A DNA stretch of 15,527 bases from assembly GCA_011050175.1 (NCBI GenBank), contig DRGF01000203.1, forward strand, positions 1-15,527. The letters run 5' to 3'. The stretch comes from Thermococcus sp. GTDB lineage: Archaea; Methanobacteriota_B; Thermococci; Thermococcales; Thermococcaceae. Position numbers and translations under genes: made by a program. The notes beneath the pieces were generated by a model, which was not told where the DNA came from, searched no databases, and saw only the letters and a list, made by a program, of their open reading frames with translations. Positions 7,771 through 14,528 of the stretch are shown here, piece by piece (the stretch's first letter is position 1; each line of letters begins with the position of its first letter).

Positions 7771-8142
7771 ATGGACGTCGTGAGAATCAGAAGGGAGCTG
7801 CTCGAATACCTCTTGGAGCTGGCCCGCGAGTTCTACCCAAACGAGTTCGCCGGCTTCCTGAGGGAAAAGGACGGGGTCTTTGAGGAGGTTCTCATAGCCC
7901 CCAACCCCTGCTTCGGCAGGAGTTCAGCTTTCTTCGACACGTTGATGCTGCCCTACGACAGGAGCATAAAGGGAACCGTCCATTCGCATCCTGGGCCAAG
8001 CGCCAGGCCCTCCCAGGCTGACCTCCACTTCTTCTCGAAGTTCGGAGGGGTTCACCTGATAATAGCGTACCCCTTCACGGAAGACACCGTTAGAGCGTAC
8101 CTGAACAACGGCGAGCGCATCAGGGTGGAAGTTGTGGACTGA
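7771..8142 (+). CDS. JAMM/MPN+ metalloprotease (possible desampylase)
   Basis: A 123-residue single-domain JAB1/MPN+ protein. The full JAMM zinc motif is present: Glu25, then His71-x-His73 (VHSHPGPSARPSQAD), Ser81 and Asp84. The spacing matches stand-alone archaeal JAMM proteins such as AfJAMM. Archaeal JAMM enzymes with known activity (for example HvJAMM1 and PfJAMM1) remove ubiquitin-like SAMP proteins from targets; related bacterial forms process sulfur carriers. Cleavage of a ubiquitin-like modifier or sulfur carrier is therefore the likely role, but no such partner gene is in the window. ATG 7771 is preceded by AGGTGA (7761-7766). It lies between ridA and the arsR-like gene, all on the plus strand, without obvious functional linkage. 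Confidence 0.88.
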   Translation: MDVVRIRRELLEYLLELAREFYPNEFAGFLREKDGVFEEVLIAPNPCFGRSSAFFDTLMLPYDRSIKGTVHSHPGPSARPSQADLHFFSKFGGVHLIIAYPFTEDTVRAYLNNGERIRVEVVD

Positions 8143-8153
8143 GGCTGTAAGCA

Positions 8154-8171
8154 GGAATAAACGGAATAAAC
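8154..8171 (+). repeat. Tandem 9-bp repeat before the ArsR-like gene
   Basis: GGAATAAAC occurs twice head to tail (8154-8162 and 8163-8171), about 20 bp upstream of the likely TATA box of the ArsR-like gene. It could be a regulator or activator site, or chance in A-rich intergenic DNA. Confidence 0.4.
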
Positions 8172-8190
8172 GCTAGTTCATGTGAAAATT

Positions 8191-8199
8191 CTTAAAAGG
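8191..8199 (+). promoter_or_regulatory. TATA box of the arsR-mazG operon
   Basis: CTTAAAAGG lies 31-39 bp before ATG 8230, predicting transcription from about 8220 with a leader of about 10 nt. Short inverted arms ATGTG (near 8180) and CACAT (near 8205) flank it and could be an autoregulatory operator, as is common for ArsR-family repressors. Confidence 0.5.
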
Positions 8200-8229
8200 C
8201 AATCCACATTAAGATTTCTGGTGTTGAAC

Positions 8230-8607
8230 ATGAAGGTGCGTGACTTCCTTGACAAGTTGGACGATAAGCAGAAGAGGACAGTAATGCGGTGTTTTGAGAC
8301 ATGCAGCATACCAGACCTCGACAGGGAAGTGGACATTCAAGTCGATGACGAAATGATGAAATTCCTAAAGGCAATATCCAACCCCCTAAGGTTTAGGATA
8401 CTCAAGCTCCTGAAGGATAACTGGATGTGCGTGTGCCTGATATCCAAGATACTCGAGCAGGACCAGACCCTGATCAGCCACCACCTCCGCACCCTTAAGG
8501 CGCTGAACATTATAGAGGAGCGCAAGGAGGGCAAGATGCATTTCTACAGAACAAGAAGCGAAGTCATTGAAAAATACCTCTCAAAGGTCAAAACCGACCT
8601 GGTGTGA
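8230..8607 (+). CDS. ArsR-family winged-helix regulator, Cys-rich
   Basis: A 125-residue transcription regulator. The winged helix spans about residues 42-118: FLKAISNPLRFRILKLL, then recognition helix region LISHHLRTLKALNII, then the wing EERKEGKMHFYRT. Four cysteines stand out: Cys21 and Cys25 (CFETC) in the N-terminal arm and Cys67-Val-Cys69 at the start of the helix where ArsR/SmtB sensors carry their CVC metal or metalloid site. This suggests sensing of a soft metal, metalloid or redox state, but the effector is inference. ATG 8230 was chosen over GTG 8182 and GTG 8221: the longer frame overlaps the TATA box, and GGTG (8220-8223) is well placed. The mazG-like gene starts 4 bp after the stop, so the two form an operon. 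Confidence 0.85.
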   Translation: MKVRDFLDKLDDKQKRTVMRCFETCSIPDLDREVDIQVDDEMMKFLKAISNPLRFRILKLLKDNWMCVCLISKILEQDQTLISHHLRTLKALNIIEERKEGKMHFYRTRSEVIEKYLSKVKTDLV

Positions 8608-8611
8608 GGGT

Positions 8612-8914
8612 ATGAACGAGCACCAGCAAAGGGTTGACGAGCTGATCAGGGAATTTGGGGGATACTGGAACCCCTTTGAGATGCTGGCGGCGCTGATGGA
8701 AGAGATCGGTGAGCTGGCAGATGAACTCCTGAAGATTGAAGGGATTAAAGAAAACGGTGACCCCGAAAAACTGAGGGAGGAGCTCGGCGACGTCATGTTT
8801 GCCCTCTCCTGCATAGCCAACTACTACAACGTGGATCTGCTGAATGCCCTGGAGGAAAGCGTAAGGAAATATCGGGAACGTGACGGGGACCGATGGAGTG
8901 GCACAGATGGATAA
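8612..8914 (+). CDS. MazG-family nucleotide pyrophosphohydrolase
   Basis: A compact 100-residue all-alpha NTP pyrophosphohydrolase. The MazG metal-binding pattern is complete: EEIGE (Glu30, Glu31, Glu34) followed by EELGD (Glu57, Asp60). Such enzymes hydrolyse (d)NTPs, often non-canonical ones, to NMP and pyrophosphate, serving as house-cleaning or dCTPase/dUTPase-like enzymes. It is single-domain and shorter than E. coli MazG, like MazG-like proteins of archaea. ATG 8612 follows GGTGTGAGGG, which overlaps the end of the arsR-like gene. The reading frame extends 15 codons upstream into that gene, but the RBS argues for 8612. Co-transcription with a Cys-rich ArsR regulator suggests stress-linked expression. 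Substrate unknown. Confidence 0.85.
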   Translation: MNEHQQRVDELIREFGGYWNPFEMLAALMEEIGELADELLKIEGIKENGDPEKLREELGDVMFALSCIANYYNVDLLNALEESVRKYRERDGDRWSGTDG

Positions 8915-9086
8915 AATGTCCCCATGTATCTACCTTCTTTTATAACATAATGGCTTTGACATGACCTGGTTTTGGTGTCACGGACTTCACTTTGAATAAC
9001 TCAGTGGTTGGAAATCATCCAAATTATCGAAACATTTTTATAATTGAAAACACAAACTCCAACACACTAGTTTAGAGGTGATGATA
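8915..9086 (+). promoter_or_regulatory. Promoter and putative operator of the Lrp-family gene
   Basis: This A+T-rich gap holds a TATA box TTTTTATAA (9036-9044) that would start transcription near 9068. Upstream is an inverted repeat TTGGA-AATCA-TCCAA (9008-9022), and a further TCCAA half-site lies at 9058-9062, exactly 40 bp from the first. Such half-sites on one helix face suit Lrp-type autoregulation; binding is inference. A second TATA-like string (TTTTATAA, near 8939) has no gene close downstream. RBS GAGGTGAT is at 9075-9082. Confidence 0.5.
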
Positions 9087-9536
9087 ATGGCCAATAAAAT
9101 ACATGAGATAGATATAAAAATCCTGAAGCTTCTCTCCAAGAACGCTCGCCTTACCTACAAGGAGCTCGCGGAGATTCTCGGTACCACCAGACAGAGGGTA
9201 TCAAGGAGAATGGAGCGGCTGGAAAGAACTGGCATAATAAAGAAGTACACTGTCATACCTGATTACAACGCTCTCGGCTACGTTCACGTAATCTTGGGAA
9301 TAACCATCAAGCCGTCAGTCAACATCGATGAGGTAATCCCCATCCTGCTCGAGGATGACAACATCAAGATAGTCCAGCGCGCCATCGGTTCTCACAGCCT
9401 GGTTGTTCACATCGTTGGTCCAAAAGACTTCAAGGAGCTTGAGAGGATTATCTCAGAGGTCTCCAGGAAGATACCGGGAATCGACAAACTGGACATAACC
9501 TTCGTGACGGAGACCGTCAAGTTTGAGGTTCTTTGA
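9087..9536 (+). CDS. Lrp/AsnC-family transcriptional regulator
   Basis: A 149-residue feast/famine regulator. The N-terminal helix-turn-helix (about 5-60) begins IHEIDIKILKLLSKNARL and includes TYKELAEILGTTRQRVSRRMERLERTGII in the usual arrangement. After the linker IKKYTVIPDYNALGY comes the RAM ligand-binding and oligomerisation domain (about 67-145). Length and layout are normal for the family, which forms dimers to octamers and responds to amino acids or other small molecules; the ligand and targets cannot be told from sequence. I chose ATG 9087 because GAGGTGAT (9075-9082) is correctly spaced; the GTG 9078 and ATG 9081 lie inside that RBS. The inverted repeat upstream suggests autoregulation. 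A T-run (9537-9541) follows the stop. Confidence 0.9.
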   Translation: MANKIHEIDIKILKLLSKNARLTYKELAEILGTTRQRVSRRMERLERTGIIKKYTVIPDYNALGYVHVILGITIKPSVNIDEVIPILLEDDNIKIVQRAIGSHSLVVHIVGPKDFKELERIISEVSRKIPGIDKLDITFVTETVKFEVL

Positions 9537-9574
9537 TTTTTCTATACTTCCTTCGTCAACCGCCGAGAGAAAGG

Positions 9575-9583
9575 ATAATAAAT
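9575..9583 (+). promoter_or_regulatory. TATA box of the DUF92 gene
   Basis: ATAATAAAT lies about 35-40 bp before ATG 9617. It predicts a start of transcription near 9604, just upstream of the RBS AAGGTGG (9605-9611). This supports 9617 as the start instead of the longer frame from 9533. Confidence 0.5.
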
Positions 9584-9616
9584 GCCCCTCAGCACTTCTT
9601 CCCCAAGGTGGCAACG

Positions 9617-10336
9617 ATGCTCGAGAGAATCATCATGGACTTGACAGTGGTCGCTGGGCTTGGCGTGGCATCATACCGGCTCAACGCCCTCGACGCAAAG
9701 GGCGCCGCAGCGGCGGCAGCGCTGGGGCTTCTAGTCATAGAGCTCGGTGGGATTTATCCGTTCCTGGCCATGGTAGCCTTTGTTGTCATGGGCGTTCTAG
9801 CAACCAAGTATCGGTTTAGGGAGAAGCTCAAGCTCGGCGCGGCCCAGAGCAGGAACGGAGTCCGTAGCTGGGGCAACGTCCTTGGAAACGGCCTCGCCGC
9901 GGCCATCTTTCTGGTCTTCGAACAGCTGTCTCGGATGGATGTTTTCTGGGCGGCCACGTTTGCGGCCATTGCAACCGCGAACGGTGATACACTCGCCAGC
10001 GAGCTTGGGAAGGTCTTTGGAAGGCGCCCGAAACTGATAACCAACTTTAAACCAGCCAGCCCTGGAACAAACGGTGCCATATCGTTGGAAGGTGAGCTCT
10101 TCGCCTTGGCTGGAGCTCTGGCAATAGCGCTTTTTGCCCTCCCGCTGACCTCTGAGAAAGCCATTATGCTCCTCGCGGTGACCCTGGGTGGTTTCATCGG
10201 GGTCAACCTGGACAGCCTAATAGGTGCCACCCTGGAGGAAAAGGGCATCACAGACAACAACTCCACCAATTTCCTGGCCTCGCTCTTTGGAGGCTTCATA
10301 GGGGCCGGCCTGTTCTACGTCATGGCCGGGGCGTGA
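9617..10336 (+). CDS. DUF92 (TIGR00297-like) integral membrane protein
   Basis: A 239-residue polytopic membrane protein with about six to seven hydrophobic segments (roughly 8-20, 28-44, 47-63, 84-100, 108-122, 152-175 and 220-237). Conserved polar motifs lie between them: QSRNGVRSWGNVLGNGLAA (77-95), ANGDTLASELGK (121-132), SPGTNGAISLEG (148-159) and GVNLDSLIGATLEEKG (185-200). These match the DUF92 family, whose plant member VTE6 is a phytyl-phosphate kinase and which is related to CTP-dependent polyprenol kinases. A role in isoprenoid or archaeal lipid phosphate metabolism is plausible but not shown. ATG 9617 follows AAGGTGG. The upstream 28 codons of open frame to 9533 overlap the lrp stop and the promoter, so they were left out. 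Confidence 0.85.
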   Translation: MLERIIMDLTVVAGLGVASYRLNALDAKGAAAAAALGLLVIELGGIYPFLAMVAFVVMGVLATKYRFREKLKLGAAQSRNGVRSWGNVLGNGLAAAIFLVFEQLSRMDVFWAATFAAIATANGDTLASELGKVFGRRPKLITNFKPASPGTNGAISLEGELFALAGALAIALFALPLTSEKAIMLLAVTLGGFIGVNLDSLIGATLEEKGITDNNSTNFLASLFGGFIGAGLFYVMAGA

Positions 10337-10338
10337 GG

Positions 10339-10346
10339 TTTTAAAA
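10339..10346 (+). promoter_or_regulatory. TATA box of the second C/D sRNA
   Basis: TTTTAAAA just after the DUF92 stop is centred about 26 bp before 10368, where the terminal stem of the sRNA begins. The spacing fits an independent promoter for the sRNA. Confidence 0.6.
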
Positions 10347-10367
10347 CTCCTTATGGAATTCTTCCCC

Positions 10368-10426
10368 GGCGGATGATGAATACGGCGGATTCCCGAACGG
10401 TGATGACGACCTTAGGGCCTGACGCC
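10368..10426 (+). ncRNA. Box C/D guide RNA
   Basis: All elements of an archaeal C/D sRNA are present in order in the gap between two converging genes: C box ATGATGA (10373-10379), guide of about 13 nt (10380-10392), D' box CCGA (10393-10396), 3-nt spacer, C' box GTGATGA (10400-10406, perfect), 12-nt guide (10407-10418), D box CTGA (10419-10422). GGCG (10368-10371) pairs with CGCC (10423-10426) as the terminal stem. Such RNAs bind L7Ae, Nop5 and fibrillarin and direct 2'-O-methylation of the target nucleotide paired five positions before D or D'. Predicted targets contain GCCCTAAGGTCG (D guide, methylated U) and GAATCCGCCGTAT (D' guide, methylated C); I could not place them in rRNA or tRNA from memory. 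A TATA box sits at the right distance. Confidence 0.88.
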
Positions 10427-10467
10427 TTACCCCAGAGCAACCACAAATTGAAGAAAAGAACAAAAAC

Positions 10468-11523
10468 TCAGTTCTCTTCCTCTCCCTTCCTTACGTATTC
10501 TTCGTAAACTTCCCAGAGGGACACGAGCGCCGCGGGGATTCCGTGCTCCGTGGCAAAGGTCATGTAGGGGGCAAGGTCAACAACGTAGTCCGCGAACCTG
10601 AACAGCCCCCGCGGGATGCCCTCGCGGGAGCCCACGAAGATGACGACTTCCTTTGCGTAGAACATGTCCTTGCCGAGCTTATCCTTTACCTCTGCGAGCG
10701 TCGGCCCCTTGGGGTCGGTGATGATAAGCAGCCTTTTGTTTCTCCTCTTGTCCCTTACGACCTGATAAAGGTCCCATACTGAGACCGGAACCTTCTCAAC
10801 CTTCCACGGATACGCCTCACGCTGTATTCTGTGCCTGCTCTCCTGGCCAACCTTGACGCCTTTGATGAACTCCCCCAGCTCGAAGGCGTCCATCTTCTCC
10901 TTGGGAGCGATAATGAGTTCCTTAACCTCAAATGCCTGGGCAGCCCTTCCTATCTTCTCACCAAAAGACCTGCAGGCCTTATAGTCCCCCCAGTACGGCA
11001 TCTGAACCACTGTGACCTTGCGGAAGAGCTCCCTCGCGTCCCTCTTGTCGGGGGTGAACTTCCTGAACTCCTCGCCGGGGAGAACCGATATGTACGCGCT
11101 GTCCCCGATAATCTCGACCTGGACAATCTTGTCCGGCCAGCTCAGGTTCACGTCGGCTCCCGTGAGCTCGCACACCTTCGCCCCAAGCTCCCTGTTGACG
11201 TCGATGCTTGAGAATCCGTGTTTTCCGCGCCTCTTTGTCTTCACGGCAAAGGTTTCGTTTTCCCCTATGAGCGGGGCCACTTTCTCAGCGGTCTCAACGA
11301 TCTTCTCAAGCTCGGCAGGAACCTCCACGAGGACAGGGATCACCCTTTCAACCTCGGGAATGCCGAGCATCACCTCGCCCGCGTTCTCGTCCTCGCTCTC
11401 CACGATGACGAGTCCGTAGTAGCCCATAGGAGACGCCCACACCTTTGCGTCCGGAAGTGCCTCCGTGATATAGTTGGCCGCCACGCTCTCCATACCCTTC
11501 TGGGTCTTCACGAGAAACTTCAC
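10468..11523 (-). CDS. THUMP-SPOUT RNA methylase-like protein
   Basis: A 351-residue protein with an N-terminal ferredoxin-like plus THUMP RNA-binding part (about 1-150; FAVKTKRRGKHGFSSIDVNR at 92-111 is THUMP-like) and a C-terminal SPOUT-like knot (about 165-340). The SPOUT signs are VVIFVGSREGIPRGL (293-307) and DLAPYMTFATEHGIPAALVSL (316-336), which resemble the SAM-binding trefoil-knot loops. THUMP delivers tRNA acceptor ends to modification domains, so a tRNA (or rRNA) methylase is likely, with unknown site. I chose GTG 11523 (residue Met before KFLVKTQKG): GGTGA lies 4 nt upstream and the TATA box CTTTTAAATA (11554-11563) is at a fitting distance, whereas the longer start at 11544 would fall almost at the TATA box. 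It runs in the same direction as the ribosomal operon but has its own promoter. Confidence 0.8.
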   Translation of the reverse strand: MKFLVKTQKGMESVAANYITEALPDAKVWASPMGYYGLVIVESEDENAGEVMLGIPEVERVIPVLVEVPAELEKIVETAEKVAPLIGENETFAVKTKRRGKHGFSSIDVNRELGAKVCELTGADVNLSWPDKIVQVEIIGDSAYISVLPGEEFRKFTPDKRDARELFRKVTVVQMPYWGDYKACRSFGEKIGRAAQAFEVKELIIAPKEKMDAFELGEFIKGVKVGQESRHRIQREAYPWKVEKVPVSVWDLYQVVRDKRRNKRLLIITDPKGPTLAEVKDKLGKDMFYAKEVVIFVGSREGIPRGLFRFADYVVDLAPYMTFATEHGIPAALVSLWEVYEEYVRKGEEEN

Positions 11524-11553
11524 ACCCTCACCCCCAGAGAACACTCGCGGGGG

Positions 11554-11563
11554 TATTTAAAAG
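11554..11563 (-). promoter_or_regulatory. TATA box of the THUMP-SPOUT gene
   Basis: CTTTTAAATA on the minus strand lies about 30-40 bp before GTG 11523 and predicts transcription from about 11533. It sits in the 87-bp gap after the S3Ae stop. Confidence 0.55.
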
Positions 11564-11610
11564 CATGTGGGACGCGGCAGAAGACCGGAGAATAGAGAAT
11601 TGAGAGGCCA

Positions 11611-12213
11611 TCAGGCCTCCGGCTCGGCGAGAACCTTGATCTTCCTGATCTCGGCCCTCTTGATCGGGTAGATCTTCCTGGCTTCCTTGGCCATCTCGGC
11701 GGCCATCTTGCCGCTGACGGCCTCAAGAACGAAGTCCTTGTAGTTAAGCTCCTCGGCCTTCTTGTAGATGATGTCCCTGATGATCTCCCTGATGGCCCTC
11801 TCCTGGCTGGTCTGAATCCTGCGGTAGGCGATGACCATGCCCATGACGCGGAGCTTGTAGCCGTCCTTGGTGGTGACGTTGTAGATGCCGTCAACGCGGG
11901 TTGTCCTCCTCCTGACGAGGCTCCTTATGTAGCTCCTCGAGAGGGTGTGGCCCTTGAACTTGGTGTAGGCGTTCTGGCCCTTGACGTCGTAGACCTGGAA
12001 GTAGAGCTTGACCTGGCCCTTGGTGAAGTCGCCGGTGAGGTCCTTGAGGGTGGTCTCGATGACCCTTCCTATGACCTTCTCCGGCTCGTCGGCCGGGGTA
12101 AGGCCTATCTCCTTGCTCCCGAAGAAGTCCGGAGCGTAAACTATATACCACTCCTTGCTCTTCCACTTATCCTTGGTAGCGGCAGCCTTCTTCCTTGGGT
12201 TAACTTTTGCCAT
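11611..12213 (-). CDS. rps3ae: 30S ribosomal protein S3Ae (eS1)
   Basis: A 200-residue eS1 ribosomal protein, present in archaea and eukaryotes and part of the small-subunit platform near the mRNA exit. It is recognised end to end: the basic start [20 protein letters not shown], then [15 protein letters not shown], the [19 protein letters not shown] segment (88-106), and [18 protein letters not shown] (130-147). Length is typical. ATG 12213 follows GGAGGTG. It is the last gene of an operon with S15, the GAN/RecJ-like nuclease and Pcc1, starting 15 bp after the pcc1 stop. Confidence 0.96.
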   Translation of the reverse strand: MAKVNPRKKAAATKDKWKSKEWYIVYAPDFFGSKEIGLTPADEPEKVIGRVIETTLKDLTGDFTKGQVKLYFQVYDVKGQNAYTKFKGHTLSRSYIRSLVRRRTTRVDGIYNVTTKDGYKLRVMGMVIAYRRIQTSQERAIREIIRDIIYKKAEELNYKDFVLEAVSGKMAAEMAKEARKIYPIKRAEIRKIKVLAEPEA

Positions 12214-12228
12214 CTTAACACCTCCACT

Positions 12229-12489
12229 TCACACCTTTTCGGTCACATCTTCGGCGATTTTGATTGAAAACACCAAATCGTCCAGCGCTTTGATGAGTGT
12301 TTCAATCTCACCTGAGTATTTAACCTTTGTTATAACGTCCCCATTTTCCCATCGGGTCAGCACATTTAAACTTTTCTTTAGGCCACTTGGGATGCTGGCG
12401 TTGTCCACTTCCAGAGCACAGGCTATCGCCTTTGCCCGCTCCTCGCTCCCGTAGTGCCAGATGATTTTCGCCGCTGCTTCAACCTGCAC
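12229..12489 (-). CDS. pcc1: KEOPS complex subunit Pcc1
   Basis: An 86-residue Pcc1-type protein. Pcc1 dimerises and binds Kae1 in KEOPS, which makes N6-threonylcarbamoyladenosine at position 37 of ANN-decoding tRNAs. The sequence shows the short alpha-beta family pattern: [21 protein letters not shown], the [10 protein letters not shown] segment and the C-terminal helix [20 protein letters not shown]. The start is not certain. GTG 12489 gives the usual length and has GGAGGG upstream; the longer frame begins with TTG at 12519 deep inside the nuclease gene. With GTG 12489 the gene overlaps the nuclease stop by 11 bp. It lies between genes for the nuclease and S3Ae on the minus strand. Confidence 0.85.
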   Translation of the reverse strand: MQVEAAAKIIWHYGSEERAKAIACALEVDNASIPSGLKKSLNVLTRWENGDVITKVKYSGEIETLIKALDDLVFSIKIAEDVTEKV

Positions 12490-13909
12490 CGTCCCTGCCC
12501 TCCTTGAGCTGTCTTCCAAGGGCCTCGTTGAAGAGCCTGATAAACTCGTCTACCTTGTCCTTGGGGAAGCGGATTCCAGCGGCTATGGCGTGTCCACCAC
12601 CCTCGCCGCCGAGTTTTTCTGCCACTTCCCTCAGCGCTTCTCCAAGGTGGTAGCCCTTTTCCAGCGCCTTCTCGGTTGTCCTTGCTGAGCCCTTCACGAG
12701 GCTCTCGTCCTCGTCACTGTCGGCCAGCACAACGACCGGCTTCTCCGGGTCGACCAGCCCGGCGTTTATCGCTATGTTGGCGGCGATGCCAACGAGCGTG
12801 TCCCTGATGTTCTTGCCCGCGTAGAAGACGTAGGCGTGCTCTCCTTCGTCAGCCATGCTCCAGTTCTGGATTATGAACTTCCTGGCCTCTATCTGTTCCC
12901 GCTTGTAGTCGTCGAGCATCTTCCTGGCGCGCCTGTAGGCGTCCTCATCGCCGAGGCAGATTGCAACGCCCAGCGCGCCGGCGTTCAGCCTGCCGGTGGC
13001 ATTGAGGAGAGTGGCAAATTCCCTCGCTTCGTGCCTGGGGTCGCCCTCCGGGTAGAGGGGGCTCACCACCACATCGCCGATGAGCCGGTCTATTGCCTCC
13101 TTTGGGGCGCCGTGCTTGATGAGGTGTACCACAAGAGCGTCGTGGAGCTTTCGCTTCTCCTCCTCGCGGAGCTGCCAGTACTTCATGTCCGGGTCAAAGC
13201 CCTTGGCCCTGAGGAACTCTATTGCCTTCCGCTCATCGCCGGTTATCTCGGGAATCTCCGGGTTGGTGGAATAGGCCAGCATCTGGTACAGGGGGCGGCT
13301 TTCATGCCCGAAGAGGCGGAGCTCCTTTCTAACCTCCAGAACGCCAAGCCCTTTCCCGTCCTCGATGATGTCCAGGTTCATGCCGTGGAAGGTTCCGTCT
13401 ACCTCCTGCATGTCACCGACGGCCCCAACGAGTGCAATGTATGCAAGATCCTTGTTTTTCTCGTTCATCTCCCTGGCAACGAAGTAGGCAACGCCCGAGC
13501 CGCTCAAATCGCGAACGCTGTTGGCTCCAAAGGGAACTGGATTGACTAGCAGGTGAGAATCTGTGGAAAACCCATCCTTCTCCGGCGGGTGGTGGTCGGC
13601 AACGACAACGGTCGCTCCCTCTAGGTGCTTCTCAATGACTCCGATTGAGCCGCTCCCGAGGTCGCTGAAGACGTATATCCTGTGCTGCTCTGATGCAAGC
13701 TCCCGAATAAGATCCTCGCTGACCTGTTTGACAATGCTGAGCTGAAACTTACCGCCCTCCCTGACAACGGCCTTGGCAAGAATAGCACCCGCAGTTATTC
13801 CGTCAGCATCTCTGTGGGAGATTATCCTTATGGTGTGCCCTAGCTCGATGTGCATCTTGATGAGCTCTGCTCCTTCACGGGCCTTCTCCAAGAAAGCGCC
13901 CTTGTCCAT
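12479..13909 (-). CDS. gan: DHH-family nuclease, archaeal RecJ-like (GAN)
   Basis: A 476-residue DHH/DHHA1 phosphoesterase. The catalytic motifs are all present: HRDADG (32-37), FSDLGSG with Asp83, DHH (105-107) in [10 protein letters not shown], and the C-terminal GGGH (about 437-440) of the DHHA1 domain. Size and motifs fit the archaeal RecJ homolog GAN of Thermococcales, a 5'-3' exonuclease that binds GINS in the replisome and is related to eukaryotic Cdc45. Thermococcales also have other DHH proteins, so the assignment to GAN rests on length and on memory of its linkage to S15; it is likely but not certain. ATG 13909 has AAGGTGG upstream. The gene starts 28 bp after S15 and overlaps pcc1, so replication, tRNA modification and ribosome genes share one operon. 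Confidence 0.85.
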   Translation of the reverse strand: MDKGAFLEKAREGAELIKMHIELGHTIRIISHRDADGITAGAILAKAVVREGGKFQLSIVKQVSEDLIRELASEQHRIYVFSDLGSGSIGVIEKHLEGATVVVADHHPPEKDGFSTDSHLLVNPVPFGANSVRDLSGSGVAYFVAREMNEKNKDLAYIALVGAVGDMQEVDGTFHGMNLDIIEDGKGLGVLEVRKELRLFGHESRPLYQMLAYSTNPEIPEITGDERKAIEFLRAKGFDPDMKYWQLREEEKRKLHDALVVHLIKHGAPKEAIDRLIGDVVVSPLYPEGDPRHEAREFATLLNATGRLNAGALGVAICLGDEDAYRRARKMLDDYKREQIEARKFIIQNWSMADEGEHAYVFYAGKNIRDTLVGIAANIAINAGLVDPEKPVVVLADSDEDESLVKGSARTTEKALEKGYHLGEALREVAEKLGGEGGGHAIAAGIRFPKDKVDEFIRLFNEALGRQLKEGRDGAG

Positions 13910-13937
13910 TTTACCACCTTATAAGAAGGAAAGGGAA

Positions 13938-14393
13938 TCAGCGGACCAGGAGCTTGGCCTGCTCCGGATCGTAGCGCCACTTCGCTGGCAGCTTGCCAGT
14001 TCTCCTGTAGTACTTGACGAGGCGCCTGATCTTGCTCTCGGTGAGCTGGAGACCGCGCCTTGAGTGCTTGTCCTTCGGGTGCTGTTCGAGGTGCTTCCTG
14101 AGCTTGACGGCCTTCCTGATGAGGGCCATAAGGTCCTCCGGAATCTCAGGAGCGAGGCCGTTCTCCTCGAGTATCTTGGTTATCTTCTTGCCGGTTATGA
14201 GTTTGACGCTCGGAATGCCGTACTGGTCCCTGAGGATGGTTCCTATCATGGCGGCGCTGTAGCCTTCCTTCCTGAGCTTGATAACGAGCCCTTCAACCTC
14301 CTCCGCCGTGTACTCTACCCAGGTCGGCGGAGCGGTCCTCGGTGGCCTCTTAGAACCAGACTTACCTCTCTTTCTCGCGTGTATCCTTGCCAT
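13938..14393 (-). CDS. rps15: 30S ribosomal protein S15 (uS15)
   Basis: A 151-residue archaeal/eukaryotic-type uS15 with the N-terminal extension [17 protein letters not shown] that bacterial S15 lacks. The conserved core is clear: [24 protein letters not shown] (92-115), where DKHSRRGL is the rRNA-binding signature, and the tail [19 protein letters not shown] 14393 follows GGAGGTGTATGAT. The frame runs on upstream for 66 codons, but that part contains the leader and TATA box. It is the first gene of the S15-nuclease-Pcc1-S3Ae operon. Confidence 0.96.
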   Translation of the reverse strand: MARIHARKRGKSGSKRPPRTAPPTWVEYTAEEVEGLVIKLRKEGYSAAMIGTILRDQYGIPSVKLITGKKITKILEENGLAPEIPEDLMALIRKAVKLRKHLEQHPKDKHSRRGLQLTESKIRRLVKYYRRTGKLPAKWRYDPEQAKLLVR

Positions 14394-14469
14394 ATCATAC
14401 ACCTCCTGGTGACGGCCAGCTCCCGCCAGCCGCCCCTTCGCGTTGGGAATTGAGGGGAGGTTTAAAAAG
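14394..14469 (-). promoter_or_regulatory. S15 operon promoter and leader
   Basis: The minus strand has TATA box CTTTTTAAACC (14459-14469), predicting transcription from about 14438 and a leader of about 45 nt that ends in a strong GGAGGTG RBS. The leader is G+C-rich and holds two copies of GCTGGC, which could take part in folding. No known riboswitch or S15 regulatory fold is recognised. Confidence 0.6.
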
Positions 14470-14499
14470 GTTTGCCCGTGGTATTTACGAGACAAAAAA

Positions 14500-14510
14500 G
14501 TTTTAAGTAA
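14500..14510 (+). promoter_or_regulatory. TATA box of the homing endonuclease gene (leaderless)
   Basis: GTTTTAAGTAA is centred about 24-26 bp before ATG 14529, so transcription should begin at or next to the start codon. No ribosome binding site is present (the bases before ATG are A+T-rich). A leaderless mRNA is the simplest reading, unlike most genes in the window, which have GGTGA-type sites. Confidence 0.55.
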
Positions 14511-14528
14511 ACGAATTAAAATAGTTAC

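Noticed and set aside
8936..8946. A TATA-like string after the mazG gene that might drive a small RNA
   Set aside because: No ORF or structured RNA element is seen 25-90 bp downstream, and a better TATA box serves the Lrp-family gene.
9078..9084. A C-box-like GTGATGA before the Lrp-family gene
   Set aside because: It is part of the ribosome binding site, and no matching D, D' or C' boxes follow.
12490..12519. A longer N-terminus for Pcc1 beginning at TTG 12519
   Set aside because: TTG is a rare start, there is no good RBS, and the family begins close to the residues after GTG 12489.
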